A stretch of DNA of 6,360 bases, taken from an uncultured Devosia sp. Lineage in GTDB: Bacteria > Pseudomonadota > Alphaproteobacteria > Rhizobiales > Devosiaceae. The stretch lies in the NCBI GenBank assembly GCA_946480655.1, contig CAMLKN010000135.1, positions 1-6,360 of the forward strand, written 5' to 3'. This document shows, piece after piece, positions 1 to 4,162 of this stretch. The position numbers and the translations under genes were made by a program. Under the pieces are notes generated by a model that saw only the letters and a program-made list of their open reading frames with translations, did no database searches and had not been told where the DNA came from. The stretch's first letter is position 1; every line of letters begins with the position of its first letter.

Positions 1-182
1 GCGAAGACGTTTGACTCCAGTTTCCAGCGCCAGGGCTGAAGGGTATCGCCAAAATAGCCGGCGGTCAGCGGACCGCCGAATACGAAAACACTCTCGTCCG
101 GAAGGGACTGCGCCTGGGTGGGTGCTGCAAGGCAAAACCATGCCGCTCCGAGCGCAGCCAGCGCGCGGGCAGAAATAACCAT
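1..182 (-). CDS. Exported protein, N-terminal fragment (hypothetical, possibly outer membrane)
   Basis: The leftward frame opens at ATG (182-180) and stays open to the window edge, giving the first 60 residues only. The N-terminus is a classical Sec signal peptide: MVISARA, a hydrophobic core (LAALGAAWFCLAAP), then TQA before QSLPDES, so cleavage is likely after residue 25. The mature start reads VFVFGGPLTAGYFGDTLQPW, rich in aromatic and glycine residues and suggestive of the first strands of a small outer-membrane beta-barrel. A vague resemblance to PagL/acyloxyacyl-hydrolase-like rhizobial proteins comes to mind but cannot be tested on this fragment. A weak AGAG about 8 bases upstream may be the ribosome binding site. 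The gene is divergent from the one at 352, and a perfect palindrome lies just upstream of its start. Export is fairly sure; function is unknown. Confidence 0.7.
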   Translation of the reverse strand, partial: MVISARALAALGAAWFCLAAPTQAQSLPDESVFVFGGPLTAGYFGDTLQPWRWKLESNVF

Positions 183-202
183 ATGCGATCACTCTAAATT
201 TT

Positions 203-219
203 GGTGCTCAATGAGCACC
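203..219. promoter_or_regulatory. Perfect 17-bp palindrome, candidate operator
   Basis: The sequence GGTGCTCA-A-TGAGCACC has two perfect 8-base arms around a single central base. It lies 21 bases upstream of the leftward start at 182, in the divergent spacer before the gene at 352. The arm length and near-zero spacing suit a dimeric helix-turn-helix repressor such as a TetR or MarR type rather than an RNA hairpin, because a one-base loop cannot fold fully. No regulator gene is present in the window, so the binding protein is unknown. Confidence 0.5.
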
Positions 220-244
220 CTAGGGGGCCGGTTCCCCGAAGGCT

Positions 245-283
245 GATCACAATTTCCGTTTGGCGATCACATTTTGCCTTTGG
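245..283. repeat. Tandem imperfect direct repeat, 20-bp period
   Basis: Two 19-base copies, 245-263 (GATCACAATTTCCGTTTGG) and 265-283 (GATCACATTTTGCCTTTGG), agree at 16 of 19 positions and are separated by one base. The 20-bp period is close to two DNA helix turns, so both copies face the same side of the helix, as expected for paired binding sites of an activator. The repeat lies 69 bp upstream of the ATG at 352 in an AT-richer patch of the spacer and may belong to that gene's promoter. The role is inferred only from position and spacing. Confidence 0.45.
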
Positions 284-340
284 ATCGTCTTATCGGCCGG
301 AACGGTGCTGCCGCCGTCGCCGTTAATCCATCGATGAGAT

Positions 341-345
341 GGAGG
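341..345 (+). promoter_or_regulatory. Ribosome binding site GGAGG that fixes the start at 352
   Basis: GGAGG sits six bases before ATG 352. An upstream in-frame ATG at 274 has no comparable site and would place this Shine-Dalgarno sequence inside the coding region, so 352 is preferred. Confidence 0.75.
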
Positions 346-351
346 ACGACC

Positions 352-723
352 ATGGATGCGATTCCGATCACTGTTCACGAGGGCATGACCGTCCTCGATA
401 GCGCCATGAATGCCATCGGCACGGTTGAGTCGTTTCGGAGCACCGACGAGGCCCCCGACCGGCCGGATGTCGATGCAGCCGGCGTAAGCCCGATCCTTGA
501 GGAGGAGCGCAATACGATGTCGGCGCTGCTGGAGGATCTGTTTCACCCCGATGACGGGCTGCCGCGCGAACTGCAGGAAAAGGCTCTGCGGGAAGGCTTT
601 GTGCGGCTCGATGCCGACGGCCTGTTTGCGGCCGATCGCTATATTTTCCCCGAGGATATCGATCGGGTGGAGGGCGACAGTCTCGTGCTGGCGGTGCGGC
701 GGGACGACCTCCTCAAGGCATGA
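352..723 (+). CDS. Small DUF2171/PRC-barrel-like protein
   Basis: This is a 123-residue, acidic, soluble protein without signal peptide or membrane segment. Residues 8-28 (VHEGMTVLDSAMNAIGTVES) match the opening of DUF2171/PRC-barrel-like domains, where a 'G-x-V-x-D-x-x-G-x-x-I-G-x-V' strand pair begins the fold. The C-terminal part, around residues 84-118 (VRLDADGLFAADRYIFPEDIDRVEGDSLVL), matches the closing strands, where such proteins carry a 'yIP.d.I..vd...V.L' pattern. Between them lie about 50 residues (29-80), including a helical, charged stretch (EEERNTMSALLEDLF) that the usual short family members lack. Family proteins are often small stress-associated or surface-binding proteins; no enzyme activity is evident. 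The start is set by GGAGG at 341-345. The family call rests on memory of the pattern and is moderately sure. Confidence 0.7.
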   Translation: MDAIPITVHEGMTVLDSAMNAIGTVESFRSTDEAPDRPDVDAAGVSPILEEERNTMSALLEDLFHPDDGLPRELQEKALREGFVRLDADGLFAADRYIFPEDIDRVEGDSLVLAVRRDDLLKA

Positions 724-930
724 GGCGCGGGTCGGTCAGCTTCGTTCGGTCTATGGTTACCGAAAGAAAAACATTGCGATTCAACGGGCGAAAACGCGTT
801 TAACCACATGGGTTTACCAAGCCGGCACGTGCTGACCCTGGCATAGGTAATTGTTCGGATTTCCGATCCGGCCGCTCGCCCGATCATCCTTCCACGGTGG
901 CAAGAGCCATCGCCTTCTTGGGAGATGATC
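724..930. other. Intergenic region with small inverted repeats
   Basis: These 207 bases separate the DUF2171-like gene from the secreted-protein gene. Three small dyads are visible: TTCGGT/ACCGAA (745-750 and 759-764, 8-base loop), the 10-bp palindrome AAACGCGTTT (792-801), and TCGGATTTCCGA (855-866). None is followed by a T-run on the + strand, so none is a convincing terminator. The first and third share a TTCGG/CCGAA-type half. A GANTC site (GATTC, 778-782), the CcrM methylation target in alphaproteobacteria, also lies here. I could not pick a convincing -35/-10 pair. The promoter of the gene at 931 is most likely in this region. Confidence 0.35.
920..924 (+). promoter_or_regulatory. Ribosome binding site GGGAG that fixes the start at 931
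   Basis: GGGAG ends at 924. ATG 925 would abut it with no spacer, while ATG 931 in the same frame has a normal six-base gap. The start is therefore 931. Confidence 0.7.
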
Positions 931-1788
931 ATGTTGTACAAGCGTATGATTGCGGCCGTCATGGTGTCGGTCGTTCTGTTGCCCGCAATGGCTTCGGCCA
1001 ATGGTCTGCTCGGGGGTGTCCTGGGCGGCGACGAGGGGTCAGGCGAGGGCAGTCTGCTCGGTATTGTCGGGGGTTCGGACAGCGGCGCCCTGGTGACGCT
1101 GGATTCGGGCAATGCCGGCACGTCGGGTCTCGTCAATGTCGGCATCGGCGGCAGCGAAGGCCTGGTGACGGCCAATGTCGGCGCCAACGACCCGGTGGTG
1201 GGCGCTCAGGTCCTGGGACCGCAGGGCATTGTCGATGTCGACCTCGACCTGGGCGACGTTGGCGCCAATGTCAATGTCGGCGGCCCCAATCTCATCGATG
1301 TCGATATCGACCTGCCCAATGGCGGCGGCGGGGGCAGTGGCGGCAACGGCGGCGGTGGTGGCAATGGCGGGAACGGCGGGAACGGATCTGGCGGCAATGG
1401 CAATGCCGGGTCCAATGGGAATAGCGGCTCCAACGGCAATAGTGGATCCGATGGCCGGTCCATCTTCTCGTCGGGCTTGTCCAGCGGCCCGGCGATGGCG
1501 GCCTGCCAAGGCTATAACACCAACCAGCTGCTGGCCCTGTTCAACAAGAGCACCATCCAGGGCTGGAACCGCGCCAGCGGCATCCAGCTCATCCCGATCC
1601 GCGTCTGCGCCGATCTGCGCCGTCAGATCGCCAACTGGCTGGCCGGCAATGGCGACTATCACCGCCTCCTGGGCGCGGTCGCCCAGGACCCGCTGGTCAA
1701 CGCTGCCCTCAGCCGCACCCAGTACCGGCCGGGCCATGTGCTTGGCGTTCACCGGCAGGGGGCGACGCTGATGGTCTACGTGTTCTGA
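931..1788 (+). CDS. Secreted glycine-rich protein with two-cysteine C-terminal domain
   Basis: This is a protein of 285 residues with clear modules. Residues 1-23 form a Sec signal peptide (MLYKRM, a hydrophobic core, then PAMASA), with cleavage expected before Asn24. Residues 24 to about 128 are low in charge and repetitive, with recurring V-N-V-G and V-D-x-D-L patterns such as DVDLDLGDVGANVNVGG and DVDIDLP, suggesting short beta-strand repeats. Residues about 130-175 are a flexible Gly/Asn/Ser linker. Residues about 190-285 form a compact domain with Cys192 and Cys226, which could form a disulfide after export, and a basic, hydrophobic end (GHVLGVHRQGATLMVYVF). No catalytic motif, LPXTG, lipobox or transmembrane helix is seen. 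The protein is probably periplasmic or extracellular, perhaps a surface or matrix component; that is inference. It is convergent with ubiG and has a hairpin terminator 27 bases after its stop. Comparable proteins probably exist in related Rhizobiales, but I recognise no named family. Confidence 0.85.
   Translation: MLYKRMIAAVMVSVVLLPAMASANGLLGGVLGGDEGSGEGSLLGIVGGSDSGALVTLDSGNAGTSGLVNVGIGGSEGLVTANVGANDPVVGAQVLGPQGIVDVDLDLGDVGANVNVGGPNLIDVDIDLPNGGGGGSGGNGGGGGNGGNGGNGSGGNGNAGSNGNSGSNGNSGSDGRSIFSSGLSSGPAMAACQGYNTNQLLALFNKSTIQGWNRASGIQLIPIRVCADLRRQIANWLAGNGDYHRLLGAVAQDPLVNAALSRTQYRPGHVLGVHRQGATLMVYVF
1318..1455 (+). repeat. Low-complexity coding repeat (Gly/Asn/Ser linker)
   Basis: Within the secreted-protein gene, GGC/GGN codons alternate with AAT/AAC and AGC/TCC. 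Subunits such as GGCAATGGCGGGAACGGC recur, and two 18-base units encoding SNGNSG stand side by side (from about 1411). The period is a multiple of three, so slippage here would lengthen or shorten the linker without breaking the frame. It also produces spurious Pro-rich and Arg-rich open frames on both strands. Confidence 0.7.
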
Positions 1789-1815
1789 TCCTGCCTCCGA
1801 TCGAACCGTAGCGGG

Positions 1816-1846
1816 CCGGCTGCCACCCCAGGGCAGCCGGTCTATT
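1816..1846 (+). terminator. Hairpin terminator between convergent genes
   Basis: A perfect 9-bp stem, CCGGCTGCC (1816-1824) and GGCAGCCGG (1832-1840), closes a 7-base loop and is followed by TCTATT on the + strand. It lies 27 bases after the stop of the secreted-protein gene and just beyond the 3' end of ubiG. The T-run is short, so it is a modest intrinsic terminator for the rightward gene. The same stem may also stop or protect the ubiG transcript, although no T-run follows it on the - strand. Confidence 0.65.
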
Positions 1847-1849
1847 CCG

Positions 1850-2596
1850 TCACCCGCGAGGCCGTTCGGCCAGGACCATGTAGTTGACCCCCATGTCGGG
1901 CGAGGCACGCCATTCATCGGCCAGCGGATTGTAGGTCACCCCGGTCTGGTCCACGACCTTGAGACCATTGCGCCTCAACTGCGCCGTGATCTCCTCTGGT
2001 GTCAGGAACTTCTTCCAATCATGGGTGCCGCGCGGCAGCCAGCGCAACACATATTCCGCTCCCACGATGGCCAGGGCCCAGCTTCGAGCGGTTCGGTTGA
2101 GTGTGGCGGTGAACATCAGCCCGCCCGGCACCACCAGGTCGGCGCAGCTCTTCATGTAGAGCGGCACATTGTCGACATGCTCGACCACTTCCATGTTGAG
2201 CACGACGTCGAATTTCTCGCCCGCGGCCACCAGCGCTTCCGATGTCGTGGCGCGATAGTCGATAGCGAGCCCCGACTGTTCGGCATGGATCCTGGCGATG
2301 GCAATATTGCGCTCAGCCGCATCCACGCCGGTGACGCTTGCCCCCAGCCGGGCCAGGGGCTCGCACAGGAGCCCGCCGCCGCAGCCGACATCGAGGATTT
2401 TGAGGCCTTCAAACGGGCGGATCGATTGGGCGTCGCGGCCGAAATGACGCACCAGGTGATCGCGGATATAGGTCAGGCGCACCGGGTTGAACTTGTGCAG
2501 CGGCTTGAACTTGCCCTTGGGGTTCCACCATTCTTCCGCCATGGCGGTGAACTTGGCGATTTCGGCGTCATTGACGGTGCTGGCAGTCTCGGACAT
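1850..2596 (-). CDS. ubiG: Ubiquinone biosynthesis O-methyltransferase UbiG
   Basis: UbiG uses S-adenosylmethionine to methylate the two ring hydroxyls in ubiquinone synthesis (2-polyprenyl-6-hydroxyphenol and 3-demethylubiquinol) and acts at the inner face of the cytoplasmic membrane. The 248-residue product has the usual family length. Near the N-terminus it carries the UbiG signature [19 protein letters not shown] (residues 23-41). The class I methyltransferase motif I is ILDVGCGGG (67-75), the SAM-ribose acidic residue is Asp92 in VTGVDAAE, and NMEVVEHV follows at 134-141. The region [20 protein letters not shown] (165-184) and the following PRGTHDW are typical of UbiG and thought to contact membrane or substrate. 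AAGGAG (2604-2609, - strand) stands seven bases before the ATG. It is divergent from lysC, an arrangement common in Rhizobiales, and convergent with the secreted-protein gene. Identification is firm. Confidence 0.96.
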   Translation of the reverse strand: MSETASTVNDAEIAKFTAMAEEWWNPKGKFKPLHKFNPVRLTYIRDHLVRHFGRDAQSIRPFEGLKILDVGCGGGLLCEPLARLGASVTGVDAAERNIAIARIHAEQSGLAIDYRATTSEALVAAGEKFDVVLNMEVVEHVDNVPLYMKSCADLVVPGGLMFTATLNRTARSWALAIVGAEYVLRWLPRGTHDWKKFLTPEEITAQLRRNGLKVVDQTGVTYNPLADEWRASPDMGVNYMVLAERPRG

Positions 2597-2683
2597 GTCG
2601 CGGCTCCTTGTGATCCCCTTATCGCCCCCGGCATGGGCGGGAGCAAGGCGCGCCCTGTCGCAGGCCGGGCCCTGCCATGCCCA

Positions 2684-2712
2684 TTGATTGCGTATCGCCT
2701 TTGTCGTATGTC
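2684..2712 (+). promoter_or_regulatory. Candidate promoter for lysC
   Basis: TTGATT (2684-2689) and TATGTC (2707-2712) are separated by 17 bases, the preferred spacing for a housekeeping sigma-70-type promoter. The -35 match is fair and the -10 match is weak. If used, the transcript would start near 2719 and carry the large palindrome at 2771-2808 in its leader. Confidence 0.25.
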
Positions 2713-2770
2713 CGCGCCCAACAAGAAGCGTACCGCCGGGTTCGGCGGCTGGTGTTCAAAAGTTATCGCG

Positions 2771-2808
2771 CTGCCGAACTGCAAAAGTGGGACCACTTTT
2801 GCCGGCAG
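2771..2808. repeat. Large intergenic palindrome, candidate dispersed repeat
   Basis: Two perfect 10-base arms, GCAAAAGTGG (2781-2790) and CCACTTTTGC (2793-2802), flank two bases (GA). Outside them CTGCCG (2771-2776) pairs with CGGCAG (2803-2808), with AACT as a one-sided bulge. The transcript would fold into a stable hairpin of 16 pairs. It lies 19 bases before the lysC start and has no following T-run, so it is not a simple terminator. CAAAAGTGG/CCACTTTTG-type palindromes recur between genes in rhizobial genomes, so a dispersed repeat unit is the most likely explanation. A regulatory leader hairpin for lysC is the alternative. Confidence 0.6.
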
Positions 2809-2816
2809 CACTCAGC

Positions 2817-2821
2817 CGGGG
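2817..2821 (+). promoter_or_regulatory. Ribosome binding site supporting the GTG start of lysC
   Basis: GGGGA stands six bases before GTG 2828. The family's N-terminus (ARIVxKFGGTS) begins directly after this codon, so GTG is preferred over the in-frame ATG at 2708, which would add 40 residues unlike any aspartate kinase. Confidence 0.65.
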
Positions 2822-2827
2822 AAACAA

Positions 2828-4093
2828 GTGGCCCGTATCGTCGTCAAGTTCGGTGGCACCTCGATGGCCAATATCGAACGCATCCGCCATTCGGCCCGCC
2901 ATGTGAAGCGCGAGGTCGAGGCCGGCCATGAAGTGGCCGTCGTGGTTTCGGCCATGTCGGGCAAGACCAATGAACTGGTTGGCTGGGTCAACGAAGCCTC
3001 CAAGTTTCATGACGCGCGCGAATATGACGCCGTGGTCGCTTCGGGCGAACAGGTGACGGCCGGTCTCATGGCCATCGTGCTCTCGGAAATGGGCATCCAG
3101 TCGCGGAGCTTTGCCGGCTGGCAGGTGCCCATCCATACCGATGACGCCCATGGCGCTGCCCGCATCACCGATATCGACCCGACCGAGCTCGACAAGCGCA
3201 TGAAGGATGGCTGGGTCCCGGTGATCACCGGCTTCCAGGGCATTTCCCCCCATGGACGTCTGACGACGCTTGGCCGCGGCGGTTCGGATACTTCAGCGGT
3301 CGCCGTGGCGGCCGCCGTCAAGGCGGACCGCTGCGATATCTATACCGACGTCGATGGCGTCTACACCACCGACCCGCGCATCGTGCCCAAGGCCAAGCGC
3401 ATGACCAAGATTTCCTTCGAGGAAATGCTGGAAATGGCCTCGCTCGGCGCCAAGGTGCTGATGATCCGCTCGGTGGAAATGGCCATGGCGCACAAGGTGC
3501 GCCTCTTGGTTCGCTCCAGTTTCGATGACCCGGATGCGCCGCAACTGGCGCCCGATGGAACGCCCGGGGTGCCCGGCACGCTTGTATGCGATGAGGATGA
3601 GATCATGGAAAAGCAGATCGTTTCGGGCGTGACGCTCGCCAAGGCCGAGGCCAAGATCACCCTGCGCGACGTCAAGGACAAGCCGGGCGTCGCCGCCGCC
3701 ATCTTTGGCACCTTGGCCGACAAGGGCATCGTCGTCGACATGATCGTCCAGAACATTGCCGACGATGGCGCCACCACCGACATTACCTTCACCGTGCCCG
3801 ACAGCGAATATGAGAAGGCCGTCAAGGCGCTCGAGGACAATGGCGGGCGCTTTGAATATGCGCGGCTTTCCGGTTCGCGCGGCGGGGCCAAGGTCTCGGT
3901 CGTGGGCGTGGGCATGCGCAGTCATGCCGGCGTTGCCGCTTCCATGTTCAAGGCCCTGGCCGACAAGGGCATCAATATCCAGCTCATCACCACTTCGGAG
4001 ATCAAGACCTCGGTTCTGATCGATGAAGAATATGCCGAGCTTGCGGTTCGCGCTCTGCACACCTATTACGGTCTGGACAGACAGGACGCCTGA
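2828..4093 (+). CDS. lysC: Aspartate kinase
   Basis: This enzyme phosphorylates L-aspartate with ATP to give 4-aspartyl phosphate, the first committed step to lysine, threonine, methionine and diaminopimelate. The 421-residue protein has the length of the monofunctional ACT-containing class. The amino-acid-kinase domain (about 1-240) carries KFGGTS (residues 7-12), SGEQ (72-75), GRGGSDTSA (149-157) and the nucleotide-binding stretch [13 protein letters not shown] shortly after. Two ACT domains follow, at about 270-335 ([24 protein letters not shown]) and about 345-418 ([31 protein letters not shown]). They bind lysine and/or threonine for feedback inhibition; which effector applies cannot be read here. 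Translation starts at GTG. The gene is divergent from ubiG and followed after 69 bases by ptsP in the same direction. An in-frame ATG at codon 260 could be an internal start. Called ask in some annotations. Confidence 0.96.
   Translation: MARIVVKFGGTSMANIERIRHSARHVKREVEAGHEVAVVVSAMSGKTNELVGWVNEASKFHDAREYDAVVASGEQVTAGLMAIVLSEMGIQSRSFAGWQVPIHTDDAHGAARITDIDPTELDKRMKDGWVPVITGFQGISPHGRLTTLGRGGSDTSAVAVAAAVKADRCDIYTDVDGVYTTDPRIVPKAKRMTKISFEEMLEMASLGAKVLMIRSVEMAMAHKVRLLVRSSFDDPDAPQLAPDGTPGVPGTLVCDEDEIMEKQIVSGVTLAKAEAKITLRDVKDKPGVAAAIFGTLADKGIVVDMIVQNIADDGATTDITFTVPDSEYEKAVKALEDNGGRFEYARLSGSRGGAKVSVVGVGMRSHAGVAASMFKALADKGINIQLITTSEIKTSVLIDEEYAELAVRALHTYYGLDRQDA
3593..3607 (+). promoter_or_regulatory. 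Possible internal translation start inside lysC
   Basis: GAGG (3593-3596) precedes an in-frame ATG (3605-3607, codon 260) by eight bases. Initiation here would yield 162 residues containing both ACT domains. The aspartate kinases of Bacillus subtilis (AKII) and Corynebacterium glutamicum make such a beta subunit from an internal start at the equivalent place. The Shine-Dalgarno match is only moderate and the same bases encode Asp/Glu residues, so chance is possible. Confidence 0.3.
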
Positions 4094-4112
4094 CCGAAGT
4101 CGAGGGGATAAG

Positions 4113-4142
4113 GCCGCGTCCTTCAACAAGGGGGGCGGCTTT
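4113..4142 (+). terminator. Weak hairpin between lysC and ptsP, possible attenuator
   Basis: GCCGC (4113-4117) pairs with GCGGC (4135-4139), and TCCTT (4119-4123) pairs with AAGGG (4128-4132) with one G-U pair. A small internal loop lies between the two helices and CAAC is the apical loop. Only TTT follows. It would be a leaky terminator at best, allowing partial read-through from lysC into ptsP. Confidence 0.35.
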
Positions 4143-4162
4143 GCGGGCTGCCTTGGCGAGGC

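Noticed and set aside
224..237. A GGGG-CCGGTT-CCCC mini-hairpin.
   Set aside because: Four pairs of simple G/C runs are expected by chance in GC-rich DNA, and no T-run follows.
274..351. The upstream ATG at 274 as the start of the DUF2171-like gene.
   Set aside because: It would place a strong GGAGG inside the coding region and adds 26 residues (MPLDRLIGRNG...) that do not fit the domain; it also runs through the direct-repeat end.
792..801. The 10-bp palindrome AAACGCGTTT.
   Set aside because: It is short and single, with no partner or position that suggests function; recorded only in the intergenic description.
639..1187. A 182-codon - strand frame crossing the 724-930 gap.
   Set aside because: It overlaps two supported genes antisense, is Pro/Arg/Ser-rich and has no recognisable domain.
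1039..1917. A 292-codon - strand frame, and other frames across the secreted-protein gene.
   Set aside because: They are shadows of the low-complexity Gly/Asn codons, giving Ala/Ile/Asp-, Pro- or Arg-rich products. The + strand frame at 931 has a signal peptide, a ribosome site and a following terminator.
2021..2827. The upstream extension of the lysC frame, including ATG 2708.
   Set aside because: The extension overlaps ubiG antisense, has no family-like residues and ends exactly where the conserved ARIVxKFGGTS begins; GTG 2828 has a good ribosome site.
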